Source of the DNA: Cupriavidus sp. EM10
GTDB lineage: Bacteria > Pseudomonadota > Gammaproteobacteria > Burkholderiales > Burkholderiaceae
DNA length: 64,000 nucleotides
NCBI RefSeq assembly: GCF_018729255.1
Contig: NZ_CP076061.1
Location: 1,798,001-1,862,000, forward strand
Direction of reading: 5' to 3'
Shown: positions 28,010-37,678 of the stretch, in pieces
Layout: every line of letters begins with the position of its first letter
Position numbering within the stretch: the first letter of the stretch is position 1
The notes under the pieces: generated by a model
Databases searched by the model: none
Seen by the model: only the letters and a program-made list of their open reading frames with translations
What the model was told of the DNA's origin: nothing
Translations under genes and position numbers: made by a program

Positions 28010-28265
28010 CACTTACATTGGGAATGCGGGCGTTTTGCCACCACAGGCCTGCAAAATCGGTGTGTCCACTGCAGGCCAATTCTTGTCTGCCGCCGATACC
28101 TGTGGTCTGCGTTCTGTCTCCAGTCCGTGCCGCGCGGGCTCCGACGCTTGGAGCCGCCATGGCTGCAACCGTTCCGCCTGAGTCGCCTGCGACCGCGCCT
28201 GCACCTCGGCCACTTCGTTTCCTGCGCGCCGTGACGGCGTGCGCCAAGGCGGCCCCGGCGTGGCG
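28010..28265 (+). repeat. Diverged copy of the leader and 5' end of the large integrase gene
   Basis: This stretch aligns by eye with about 31205-31465. Shared blocks are GTGTCCACTGCAGG (28056-28075 area), GCCGA-ACCTG-GG, GGAGC-GCCATGGC at the start codon, and CGCCTGCACC-CGGCCACTTCG with TTCCTGCG. It is a decayed end of the same recombinase element, cut off after about 30 codons, immediately before an AbiEi-like remnant. Confidence 0.65.
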
Positions 28266-28272
28266 CACGCCG

Positions 28273-28770
28273 TCACGGCGCGCTAAGCGGCCGTGCGGCA
28301 AGGTGTCGCTCCACCCACTGCGCCCAGGGCGCGTCGAGTTGGCCGGCCAGCGTGGCGAGTACCAGGCGGATGTCCAGGTGGTGACAATGCGTCAGCAACC
28401 GCTCGAGGACGGGACGGCGGACGGTGCGCAGCGCGCCGAGGACGAGCCGCATGCCTTCGGGCGAACTCATGGTGCAGTCGCTTACCAGTTCCAGGATCGC
28501 ACGCTCGGGCACCGACACCCGTACCGCCGGATGGTGATCGGGCAGGGCAGTGATCCCGAAATCTGCCGGTAGGCGCCGATCGAACAGCGCGCACCCCTGG
28601 TAGGTATAGGCATAGACGGCGTCCACCCAACGCGGCAGGGTGGTGGGCGCCTCGCCCCAAGATGAGCCGTGGGCGCAGGGCCACGAAGTGTCGCACGCCC
28701 TGCCAGTCCAGCGCGGTGCGGCCGCCCACGTGCAGCCCCGGGCGTTGCCAGCAGAGCCAGGCTAACCATG
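28273..28770 (-). pseudogene. AbiEi-like type IV antitoxin, broken
   Basis: Pieces of an AbiEi-family antitoxin (transcriptional partner of the AbiEii nucleotidyltransferase toxin) in two frames. Right part: QRPGLHVGGRTALDWQGVRHF. After a shift near 28660 the left part: WVDAVYAYTYQGCALFD, VSVPERAILELV, LATLAGQLDAPW, to a stop at 28273. The N-terminal winged helix is missing on the right, and no AbiEii gene is present. It abuts the diverged integrase copy, so the system was probably cut during element turnover. Confidence 0.75.
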
Positions 28771-29148
28771 GAGGTGGAAGTCGTATTCGCAGCATTGCCG
28801 GAGGGGGCAGTCATCGGAAGGTGTTCGAAGCGGCCCTGCGAAGGGCAAGTACCGGGGGGCTCGGCTCAATTATCCACTTCTCTCACGGATTTCATCCCCG
28901 GGCCCGGTTTACTGGGAAATCGTTCAACGAAGACATTCGCGTGCGGGGCAATGACGCGATTGGGTTTGGCACTCCTTGGTGGGAAGAGGGGGTGGAGAGA
29001 ACCATCCCGACGCTGTGTGTACCGAGCACGGTGTATATATCGACGATATCCTCGTAATTGACCACGGTGTCCTCGTTGCCCCAGGAGAGTTGAGCGATGC
29101 GGACGAGTTGCTAGCTAGTTCGTGATCTATGGTTGCTAGGAGACATCT
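28771..29148. other. Remnant DNA without an intact gene
   Basis: On + there are fragments that read protein-like in changing frames (GFGTPWWEEG, then VYIDDILVIDHGVLVAPGEL up to a TGA near 29124). The pair resembles the end of an M24-type peptidase, but the match is too weak to name. Probably the tail of a lost gene. Confidence 0.3.
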
Positions 29149-30305
29149 ATGACAGGTATTCATCTCAGGACGCGACTGTGCGAGCTGCTCGATATCAACT
29201 ACCCCATTTGTCTCGCAGGGATGGGATCTCAAGGTCGTGCAACGCCTCCGGCCCTTGTCGCCGCGGTGTCGGAAGCCGGAGGATTGGGCGTTATCGGTGC
29301 CGCAGGACTATCGCCTTCGCGGCTACGTGCAGTCATCCGAGAGGCTCGCGCGTTGACGGCTAAGCCCATTGGCGTCAACCTTGTATTGCCACAAGCCGCT
29401 GCGAAGGCCGAGCTGGATAGGGACAGGATCCGGCGAGAGATTATTGAACAGTTCCCTGAGCATGCCGCTTTCGTGCGTGAATTGGCAAAAGGCTTCGGAC
29501 TTGAACTAGTGGAGCTAGATGGTCGCATTGCCGTGTCTGGCGCGGCGACTGCAGATGGCACAGATGCGGACCTTCGTGGCTCGCGCGCTGACTTGACGCG
29601 AAGCTTGATCGACGCGGTTCTAGAGGAAGATGTCCAGGTCTTCGCAGGGGCGGTCGGTGACCTGAAGCTCATCGCGGGGCCTGCGCACGAGAAGCGGATG
29701 CTCGTTATGGGACTAGCCACTGGCACGAAGCAAGCTAAAAGCTAGGCGCTCGCCGGCGCAGATCTCCTCATTGCCCAAGGACTGGAGGCCGGCGGCCATG
29801 TGGGCGAATTCCGAATTTTGCGCTGCTTCCTGATGTCATCGATTCTGTTTCTGTCCCCGTCATTGCGGCGGGAGGCATCAGCGATGGCCGGGGCATCGCT
29901 GCATCTTTGGCGTTTGGGGCCGTTGGAGTTTGGATGGGAACTGCGTTCCTGGTTGCCGAGGAATGCAATATTCCCGGCGAACATAAGTCCCAGATTCTTG
30001 AAGGGCGGCTGGAGGATTTCCGCAGTGACCGGATCTACTCTGGAAGTCCCATGCGCGGATTCCGGAAAGCCACGATCAAGGCTTGGGAGGACTCTGGATT
30101 GGAGCCGCTCGCAAATCCGTACCAGAAGGTCTTGATGGATGACTTCAATGCAGCGGCAGCAGCGGCCAGTCGCTGGGACCTGCACAGCAATCCTAGTGGC
30201 GTCGGAGGAGGGCTACTGACAGAGGCGAGGCCAGCGCGAGCGATCGTCGCCGAGCTTGTGAATCGCGCTTCGGAGTCAATCTCACGACTGGCCGCCAGTA
30301 TTTGA
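29149..30305 (+). pseudogene. Nitronate monooxygenase-like flavoprotein, broken
   Basis: A full-length gene of the 2-nitropropane dioxygenase family that no longer reads through. It begins normally (YPICLAGMGSQG, PKPIGVNLVLP-like), reaches MGLATGTKQAKS, and meets an in-frame TAG at 29743-29745. It continues in the same frame with AGADLLIAQGLEAGGHVGE, then shifts near 29817 into VPVIAAGGISDGRGIAA and GAVGVWMGTAF, ending at 30305. The in-frame stop is not a homopolymer slip, so this looks like real decay. An intact relative is at 62592-63650. Confidence 0.85.
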
Positions 30306-30317
30306 CAGGCTGGATTG

Positions 30318-30840
30318 CTATGTGGCGAGGGCGTTCAATCCAAGGATGGCGCTTGCCTCGGCAATAGTTGCCACTGGACGCTCATACTCTTCGCAAAGCG
30401 CTTCAATTTGGCGGACTAGGGCAGCGTTTGAAGGGGCGAGAACATCTCGGTCTAGGCGAACGTTGTCCTCAAGACCTGTGCGGCAATGTCCACCCAGTTC
30501 GAGCGGCCATCGTGCCATAGTAATTGGTCTCGCCCAATACCAGCTCCTGTCCAGGTCGCGTTGGGGGAAAGCCTACGCAGCGTCGCCACATAGAACTCCA
30601 GGACCTCTCGGTCGACGGGCATTGCGTTCTTGAGGCCCATCACGAATTGGACGTGGAGTTCTCCAGCGATCTTGCCGACCCGCTGCATGTTGGCGGCCTG
30701 GAAGATCATCGATAAGTCGAAGGCTTCCACTTCGGGCTTGACGTCGTGCGTCAGTATTTCAGCGGCGAGCCAATCTACCAGTTCTGGCGCGTTGTCGTAG
30801 ACCCGGGTCGGGAAATTAACTGAGCCCGTGGCACCACGAA
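30318..30840 (-). pseudogene. BKACE (DUF849) enzyme, 5'-truncated and frameshifted
   Basis: C-terminal half of a beta-keto acid cleavage enzyme, the family that splits beta-keto acids with acetyl-CoA. Recognisable parts are SVNFPTRVYDNAPELVDWLA, AFDLSMIFQAANM, and after a shift near 30518 ARWPLELGGHCRTGLEDNVRL and APSNAALVRQI. The N-terminal half, with the metal-binding His pair, is missing because an IS21 fragment joins it at about 30835. Confidence 0.82.
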
Positions 30841-31125
30841 CAAGGCATACCGCTTGCCCCATGGCAGCCGAAACTCGGCGAAATCAACTTGCGCCTGCCG
30901 TCCGGGCGGCGTCTCGAAACGCACGACTGGGCATGAACTGCTGCAGCGGCTCGAGGTGTCACAGTCTGCAGCTTTGGCTGACCGGGATGCGGTACTCGCG
31001 TGGCGCGCCAGTAGGGGGGGCGGCGTGGCCGACTTCAAATTCCTAACAACTTTGTCTTCATTTGCCAAATGGCTCGTGCCCGAAAGTGGGAGTGAATGGC
31101 GTTGGCTACGGATTCCTTGCAGCAA
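30833..31125 (-). mobile_element. IS21-family istA fragment
   Basis: A piece of the IS21 transposase IstA on the minus strand. It shows PVVRFETPPGRQAQVDFAEF followed by RLPWGKRYALFVV, the start of the DDE catalytic core (QVDF carries the first Asp). Upstream coding sequence is scrambled by a frameshift, and nothing of istB or the rest of istA is present. The fragment ends directly in the BKACE remnant, so an insertion followed by deletion probably truncated that gene. Confidence 0.75.
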
Positions 31126-31336
31126 CCTACACGTCTAGTGGGGTTACAGCAATCGAAATCCCGTCACCAGAGAATCCAGTTTCTCCACGGACTCGTTGAC
31201 GTTCAAAGCCGCCCGCAAAATGCGGGTGTCCACTGCAGGATAATTCGTCTTATCTGCTATCGTAAATCGGCCGACACCTGCGGCCCGCGTGCTGCCTCCC
31301 GCCTCTGCCGTGCCCTCTCCGATACCTGGAGCTGCC

Positions 31337-33366
31337 ATGGCCATGTTCTCGTCCCTTTCCCCTGACTCTGCGCCCGCGCCGCCACATGGCCCCCATAGTC
31401 CCCGCGGCCGCTATAGCGTGGTGCGCCCGCGCCTGCACCGCGGCCACTTCGCCTTCCTGCGTGCGGTGGCGCAGGGGCTGTCCGCGCGCGCCATGTGGGC
31501 GCGCTACCTCGCCGACGCGGGCGCCTTCGACGACGGCCCGCGCATGCACCGCATGACCGGCTGGATCCGGGCCGAACTCGGGGCGGCGGCCGCGCGTGGC
31601 GGCGACTTCGCCCGCGCCCGGCTGCTGCGGCTCGATCTCGCGCCACCTGGCGCCTCGCCGCTGCCGTCGCTGGCCGATTTTGTGCGAGCCGCAGGCCTCG
31701 ATGGGTTCGCGGAAGCCGAGCAACTGAGTGCCTATGAGGCCGCCTTTGGCCCGGCGTTGGCCCGTCAGCGCCGCCGCAAGGCGTTGCTGCACCGCCAGCT
31801 CGACGCGATCCACACACTCGAAGCGCAGGTCGCCCAGCCGGTGTCGCCGGCGGACGGCTGCGAGGCCTGGCTGGTCGAGGCGGTGGCGGCGCGCCTGCAT
31901 CGTGCTGGCCTGATCACGTTGGGCGATCTGGTGATGTTCATGCAGGCGCGCGGACCGCACTGGTGGCGTCCCTTACGCGGCATCGGGGCGCGCAAGGCGC
32001 ACGCGATCACCGTGTTCCTGCGTGCCCACGCCGACACGCTCGGCGCCGTGCCGGCGTCCGACCCGAACGAACCGGACGCGATCGACGCGGTGGGTGCGTC
32101 AACCCAGGCGAGGGCGGGACCTGCGGAGCCCGTCAGCCCCTGGCTGCCGCTCGAGCGCTTTACGCCTTCGGCTGATCTGGATGGACGCACCGGTACCTAC
32201 CGTTGCCCGCGCACGCAGTGTCGGCTGGCGGCGGACAACGACCGGGATGCGATCCTCGCGTGGCTCGCCAGCAAGGGCGATGGTGCGGTGGACGTGGAGG
32301 GGCGGAAGGGGCTCTGAACGCGACGCAGCGGGCCTACCGCAAGGAGGCCGAGCGCTTTCTGCTGTGGGCGGTGCTCGCCCGGGGCCGCGCGCTGTCCTCC
32401 GTCACGATCGAGGACGCGGTGGCCTACCGGGACTTCCTGCTGGCGCCGCCGGCCGACTGGTGCAGCGCGCACACCGAGCCGCGCTGGAGTGCGCGCTGGC
32501 GGCCGCTGGCCGGGCCCCTGTCTGCCGCCTCCTGCGCCTATGCGTTGGGCGTGCTGGGTAACCTGTTTGCGTTTCTGGGCGCGCAGGGCTATCTGAGCGG
32601 CAATCCGTGGCGCGCGGTGCGCGCCCCACGTACCGTGGTCACGGGGCTCGATCCCGGGCGCGGCTTCACGGCAGACCAGTGGTCCCTCCTGGTGCGCGTG
32701 TTGGCGGCGCTGCCGCCCACCTCGGTCAACCAGCGACTGCAGTTCGCACTGCCCTTGCTGTACGACACCGGCCTGCGCCTGTCTGAACTCGTGGCCGCGA
32801 CCACCGACGATCTGCGGCAGGAAGGGCTGGCGGGGCAGGGGGGAACCCTGGGGTGGGACGGCTGGTGGCTGCAGGTGGTGGGCAAGGGCGGCCGCCTGCG
32901 CGAGGTGCCGCTGCCGGCGACCCTGATGCGGCAGTTGGCCGAGTACCTGATGACACGGTGCCTGCCCGGTGACCCGCGGCAGGCCGGTGGCGCCGCGTTG
33001 CTGGGCGGGGCAACCGATCTGGCCCTCCGTGTGCCGTGGGCCAATCGGCGGACCGTCGATCCGGCCGCGCCGATTGCGGCGAGCACCTTTCATCGACAGA
33101 TCAAGGCGTTCTTTCGGGGCTGCGCGCAATCCCTCGCGGTCGCGGATCCACCGGCCGCCCGATGCCTGGAGCGCGCCAGTACCCACTGGCTGCGGCATAC
33201 CCACGCCTCGCATGCGCTTGCCGCCGGGGTGCCGGTCGAGGTCGTGCAGCAGAACCTCGGGCATCGATCGCTGGCCACCACCACGCGCTATGTGCGCACC
33301 GAGGCGGCGGCGCGCCGAGCGGCCATGGCGCATTTTTGGGCCGCGCAGTCTACCCAGCGCCCCTGA
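31337..33366 (+). CDS. Large DUF3701-type tyrosine recombinase (one apparent frameshift)
   Basis: A site-specific recombinase of about 677 residues. The N-terminal half is the DUF3701 domain typical of Burkholderiaceae island integrases (RLHRGHFAFLRAVAQG, WWRPLRGIGARKAHAI). The C-terminal half is a phage integrase domain with Arg in TGLRLSELV, H-x-x-R in THWLRHTH, His in LGHRSLATTT and Tyr in TRYVRTE. The frame breaks at the G run 32308-32311; one extra G joins GRKG to ALNATQRAYRKE. GGAG lies 5 bases before the ATG at 31337. A truncated, diverged relative of its 5' end is at 28.0-28.3 kb. Confidence 0.88.
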
Positions 33367-33637
33367 AGCGGTACCACCGCGCGGACGTCAACGCATGTCG
33401 CCCGTCACAACGATGGGAGCGGGCGGCCGTTTAGGGCTCGCAAGATGATGGCATGTGGGGTTTATTGCGGCGCAGCGTTTTCCTGCGGCTCTCCTGCCTG
33501 TTTCCGGCGCAATAGTGGTGCCGTGCAGTGGTCCAGGTCGACGCGGCGGCGTCCCTGTGGGCGTGCGTTGGGCACTCCGCATGCTCGTGTGAGATTTCAT
33601 TGCGCGCCGCATGCCGCGCCTGACAAGGCGTACAAGG

Positions 33638-33715
33638 TTGTATACGACAGCAGTTTATTTTTAAAACTATTTGTATCGAAGTTCGGTTTTTGTTTAAAGA
33701 TTAAAATCGATACAA
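33638..33715. repeat. TTGTATCGA-type repeats, possible transposase or regulator sites
   Basis: TTGTATCGA at 33671-33679, its exact reverse complement TCGATACAA at 33707-33715, and a variant TTGTATACGA at 33638-33647, all in a locally AT-rich stretch. The arrangement recalls terminal TnsB-binding sites or an operator. No matching set was found right of tniQ. Confidence 0.5.
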
Positions 33716-33742
33716 CGAAATTACGTTTTACTGTTACGCACA

Positions 33743-33776
33743 AAAAATCGCCGGCATGGAAATGCCGGCGATTTTT
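33743..33776. terminator. Bidirectional Rho-independent terminator
   Basis: A perfect 15-bp stem (AAAAATCGCCGGCAT with ATGCCGGCGATTTTT) and a GGAA loop, with A and T runs on both sides, so it should stop transcription from either direction. It isolates the transposition genes from the integrase upstream. Confidence 0.9.
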
Positions 33777-34011
33777 CTTGCTATCGCAAAAATGAAGCCT
33801 AATCTGAATCGAAATTCTGAACGCCTGTGTCGCCGTCGCGAGCTCCACACTCACGACACCGATTCCGGCATGCGTGCGACTTGGTCGCCAGCTTCTTCTT
33901 ACTCAACCGTGACAGGCTCAGTATGGAAGACGGTTCGGCCCAGGTCAAGGGAACTTTTCCCCAAAAAAAGGCGACGTTTACGACGTCGCGACCTGGAAAG
34001 GAGCCGCCATC

Positions 34012-34557
34012 ATGCCCAGCGAACACGCTCACCGCTCAGCGACAGATCCTTGGGGCACCCTGCGATGGGTGCCCACGGACTGGGACCGAAGCGCGGCCCC
34101 AGCGTCCAGCTATGTTGGCCATTGGTTTTCGCCCACCATGGGTCGGGGTATGTGGCTGCGTGGCCGTCCCGCGCTGGATCTGGTAGGACTCTTCGAGGCT
34201 ATGGCAGTGCTCGGCCTGATCCAGCGTTATCAGGCGCATCCCGGCCGGATTGAATGGGGCGACACGGTCCACTGCCAGCAATGCCCGGTGACTTTTCTCC
34301 TCGAGCGTGTCGAGCGCCCCGACTGTTTGGTCGTGGCGACGCCTCGCCACTGCACTCGGGAGCTGCCGAATCCACTGGTGCTCGATGATGCCGACCAGAC
34401 GCGCTTGTTCGATCGGATCCAGGTCCGTGCGGCGCAGATCCTGCCTACCGTGCGCAAGGCCATGACGCCTTCGCGCGTTGCGCGACTCGGGACCGATCCC
34501 ACCTTGCAGCCGCTTGCCGAAACCGTGCGGAAAATTGCCCACGCGCTGCTTCCGTAG
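34012..34557 (+). CDS. TnsA-like transposition protein, catalytic residues not conserved
   Basis: A 181-residue protein at the first position of a Tn7/Tn5053-type operon. Its middle resembles the TnsA endonuclease fold: a S-x-x-x-GR stretch (FSPTMGRGMW), a helix with Glu (LVGLFEAMAVL), RYQAHPGRIEW where TnsA has YxxQPxxI, and a beta strand VTFLLERVE. But the expected TPDF-type Asp and the later E/Q-x-K are absent (VTFLL; LVVATP), so it probably cannot cut DNA. Alternatively it is an unrelated accessory protein. AAAGGAG precedes the ATG. Confidence 0.45.
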   Translation: MPSEHAHRSATDPWGTLRWVPTDWDRSAAPASSYVGHWFSPTMGRGMWLRGRPALDLVGLFEAMAVLGLIQRYQAHPGRIEWGDTVHCQQCPVTFLLERVERPDCLVVATPRHCTRELPNPLVLDDADQTRLFDRIQVRAAQILPTVRKAMTPSRVARLGTDPTLQPLAETVRKIAHALLP

Positions 34558-34745
34558 CCAATACGGCAAACCACTGACGATGCCACCCCGCAGGGGCGTG
34601 CGACAGCGGACATTCACCCCAATAATGGCGCCCGATAACGGCAGCACGCCACCTTCTCGCGTTTGCGGCTAGCGCTCGTGCTCGCATTAGGGGCGAGATT
34701 GAAGCATGTAACGCAGGTACAGCGTCCCTGCATCGGAGACCGTTC

Positions 34746-36707
34746 ATGTCGTCTACCCTCAGTCCCGGTTCCCTCTATCACTACCAGGGTCGGCAATACC
34801 AGTTGGAGGCGGTACTGGGCGAGTCCGAGTTGTTGGGGCGAGACCTGGAGTCGGGCGCACGGGCGGTGCATCCGATCGACGCGCATCCCGGATGGGCTCG
34901 CCCTGCCACAGGCCGCACGCATCACGCACGACGCGTGGGCGGTGCCGTCCAGCGCAAGGAGACCTTGCGCGTGCACATGTATCTGAAGGGCGTCGCGCAA
35001 TGCAATGTCGGCTTCTTGCCCAACGCGGACACGCAACGGGCCATTGACCAGATTGCCGCCAAGCTTGAGGATCCGTCGCCGCCATCGAACCATACCCTCT
35101 ACGATTGGGCCCGAAAGTGGTGGAGATCAGGTGGCGTCTCTGAGGGCATCGCTTCACGTTCGCACGAGCGCGGTGGTAAGGGAGGCAGCCGCTTGCACCC
35201 CGCGTGCGAAGCGTTGATCCAGGCCGAAATCGACAAACTGCTCACGCCACGAGACTCCAAACTGCGCCAAGAGTCGATAACCGAAGTGCTGGGACGCATC
35301 AACGAGCGGATACGGGCCCATAACGCCGAAGGGTTGGCTCTCGGGGTCGAGGCAGACTGGCCCCTGGTTTCGTCTGCGACCTTTTATCGGCGATATGCGC
35401 TACGCCCCGAGTATGACAAGGTCCGCGCCAAGTACGGAAAGGCTTATGCTGATCGCTTGTTTCAAATGTCGCAACACGATCCAGCCACGGATCCTGAGCG
35501 CGCATTGCAACTGGGTGAGTTGGATCACACGACGCTGAACGTCATCGTGCGCGACGCGCTGACTGGGGAGCGAATCGGCAGGCCCACACTCACCGCCCTC
35601 ATATGCGTGACGACGCGGATGGTGCCCGGCTGGCAGATTGGTCTGCGCCCCCCGCGTACCGACGCGGTTCTGCAGACGCTGCGCCACGCCATGCTGGACA
35701 AGACCCCAAAGGATGCGGCGGTCATCGCAGAACTTGGCGTCAATCCATGTCAGGGCTTGATCGAGTTCTGGCGCACCGATCGTGCCAGCGAGATGAAAAC
35801 TCCCGAGGTCGAGAAGGCGTGCGATACCCTGCTGATTGCCTACGAGCTTTGTCCCGCAAGGCGTCCGGAACTCAAGCCCCATATCGAACGGTTCTTCAAG
35901 ACGGTCAAGGAAACGTTTATAGCTACTCTGCCGGGCGCCACGCTATCGATCCGCATCCGAGGCAAGGAGGTCGAGGTTAAGGACACGGGACTCACGCTGG
36001 AAGAGCTCCAGCGTGAGTTCGAGCGGTGGTTGAACCGGGTCTATGCGCAGATGCCGCATGAGGGTCTATACAAGGCGTCGCCGCTCACGGCGTGGCAACG
36101 CTGCTGCCGGCTACATCCCCCGCAGCCGGTAGGGGCGGCAGCGGTGATCCACGCAACCCGGCCGACCGATCAATACAGCCTGAGCAAGAGTGGGTTGCGG
36201 ATGTTTGGCAACCAGCGCTACGCTAGCCGTGAGCTCAATACCTGGCGTCATCAGTATGGGGCGAAACTGAAGGTAGTCGTGCGGGTGGATACCGAGGATA
36301 TTGGCCATGTCTGGGTCGAACACCCCGGCACTGGACTCGAATACGAAGTATCCAATGTCTGCCCCACCTACGCCAAAGGGGTCACGCTCAAGGCGCACGA
36401 CCTGGCCCGCAAGTTGAAGCTCTTTCGCAACCGCGATCTGGCGCAGGAGCGTGATGCCAGCAAGGCGCGTGCCGACCTCGCAGCAGTGCTCGCCGACCTG
36501 GCAGCCAGCCCGCGCATGCGCGACAGGCAGCGCGCAGCCGCAGCACGGCCTACGTCTCCAAAGGCGCACGACGTTCCGCCCTCCGCCGCGTCTACGCGGA
36601 CCCCGGGGTCGGACGACGTCCCCTTCGATGCGGCCGATCTCGGCGACGAGTTGCAGACGGTCGACGGATCGACCAGTCTCTACGATGACGATGTGGGGCC
36701 ACTATGA
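34746..36707 (+). CDS. tniA: DDE transposase, TniA/TnsB family
   Basis: A 653-residue transposase that makes the strand transfer cuts at the element ends. Helix-turn-helix regions occur in the N-terminal 200 residues (NHTLYDWARKWWRSGG, SATFYRRY). The DDE core has Asp near 260 (GELDHTTLNV), Asp near 345 (WRTDRASE) and Glu near 381 (PHIERFFKTVKE), giving the D-36-E spacing of this family. The C-terminus is basic then acidic, as expected for contact with TniB. Residues about 45-75 look out of frame and may reflect two compensating indels. It overlaps tniB by 4 bases (ATGA). Confidence 0.88.
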   Translation: MSSTLSPGSLYHYQGRQYQLEAVLGESELLGRDLESGARAVHPIDAHPGWARPATGRTHHARRVGGAVQRKETLRVHMYLKGVAQCNVGFLPNADTQRAIDQIAAKLEDPSPPSNHTLYDWARKWWRSGGVSEGIASRSHERGGKGGSRLHPACEALIQAEIDKLLTPRDSKLRQESITEVLGRINERIRAHNAEGLALGVEADWPLVSSATFYRRYALRPEYDKVRAKYGKAYADRLFQMSQHDPATDPERALQLGELDHTTLNVIVRDALTGERIGRPTLTALICVTTRMVPGWQIGLRPPRTDAVLQTLRHAMLDKTPKDAAVIAELGVNPCQGLIEFWRTDRASEMKTPEVEKACDTLLIAYELCPARRPELKPHIERFFKTVKETFIATLPGATLSIRIRGKEVEVKDTGLTLEELQREFERWLNRVYAQMPHEGLYKASPLTAWQRCCRLHPPQPVGAAAVIHATRPTDQYSLSKSGLRMFGNQRYASRELNTWRHQYGAKLKVVVRVDTEDIGHVWVEHPGTGLEYEVSNVCPTYAKGVTLKAHDLARKLKLFRNRDLAQERDASKARADLAAVLADLAASPRMRDRQRAAAARPTSPKAHDVPPSAASTRTPGSDDVPFDAADLGDELQTVDGSTSLYDDDVGPL

Positions 36708-37669
36708 AGAGACGCGACTATAGTGAGGTCGATGCGGTGAGTCGGGCGATTGACGACGTGATCGTGGCCTACCAGCCTTTCACGGATGTGGTAGAAGCGG
36801 TCATCCGCTTTGCGGAGTCGCCCATTCAGCGCGGCTTGAAGATTGTCGGCGAGAGCCGCGTGGGTAAGTCGACGGTGGCCAGTCTGGTCTGTCGGGAACT
36901 GAATGCACGCGCGCCCGCAGGTCAAGTATGGGCGTTGGTGATCGAAATTCCCACCAATCCGACGGAGAAGACCATTGTCGAATTGCTCCTCTTTGCCCTG
37001 GGGAACGAGCGTGCAGATGGCACCGAGGTCAAGCTGTCCACGCAGTTCATCAAAATCGCCCGGGAATGCGGGCTCAAGCTGGTGTTGATCGACGAGTTCC
37101 ACCATTTTGTGGAGGGGCGGGCGGGCGTGACGCACCTGGCGCGCGCGGCGAATTCGCTCAAACGTCTCATGAATAGCACGAAGCCAGTCTCTTACGTGGT
37201 CGTGGGCCTGCACAAGCTGCTGCGCATCACCGCCACGTGCGAACAACTGCGAGGGCGCCTCACGGCGACCCGAGAGTTGGGGGCGCTCGGCCAGGCGATG
37301 CTAGACAACGTGGCAGACGCGAACGTTCGCGACGTGTCGTTCCGGAACTTTCTCAACGTGCTGCGGGCCTTGACGCGGGTGTTGCCGTTTCCGAACGCAA
37401 GCGAGTTGTATGGCCCTGAGCTGGGCCGACGTATGCTGTCGGCGGCGCAAGGTCGGCTGGGTTACATCAAACCGTTACTCATCGGTGCTGTCGAGTTGGC
37501 TCACCAGCGTGATGAGCGGCTGCTTTCCAGCGAACTGCTCGAGGCGGTATTCACACGCGATATCTGGAGTGATGGCGTCGGCAGCAAGAACCCTTTCAAC
37601 CCGCACTTTAAATTTGAAGACCAACTCGATGGACCGGGGGAACCGTTTGCGCCGGATGGCGACTGGTGA
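36704..37669 (+). CDS. tniB: AAA ATPase, TniB/TnsC family
   Basis: A 321-residue regulator ATPase that links target choice to the transposase. Walker A is GESRVGKST (residues about 49-57), Walker B is LKLVLIDEFHHF (about 125-135), and sensor motifs follow. Length and order are standard for Tn5053/Tn402 TniB and related TnsC. It overlaps tniA by ATGA and precedes tniQ by 10 bases, so all three form one operon. Confidence 0.9.
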   Translation: MKRRDYSEVDAVSRAIDDVIVAYQPFTDVVEAVIRFAESPIQRGLKIVGESRVGKSTVASLVCRELNARAPAGQVWALVIEIPTNPTEKTIVELLLFALGNERADGTEVKLSTQFIKIARECGLKLVLIDEFHHFVEGRAGVTHLARAANSLKRLMNSTKPVSYVVVGLHKLLRITATCEQLRGRLTATRELGALGQAMLDNVADANVRDVSFRNFLNVLRALTRVLPFPNASELYGPELGRRMLSAAQGRLGYIKPLLIGAVELAHQRDERLLSSELLEAVFTRDIWSDGVGSKNPFNPHFKFEDQLDGPGEPFAPDGDW

Positions 37670-37678
37670 GGATGCAGC

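Larger units (their letters stand above)
33367..34011. other. AT-rich boundary between integrase and Tn7-like module
   Basis: No gene. GC drops sharply at about 33640-33750. This stretch holds three TTGTAT-type repeats (separate entry), then a long perfect hairpin, and at 33970-33990 a second small hairpin (GCGACGT-TTACG-ACGTCGC). AAAGGAG at about 33996 is the ribosome binding site of the next gene. The left end of the transposon is probably in here. Confidence 0.5.

Noticed and set aside
32197..33333. Long minus-strand ORF opposite the integrase
   Set aside because: GC-rich antisense shadow with Arg/Gln/His-rich composition; the + frame has all recombinase motifs.
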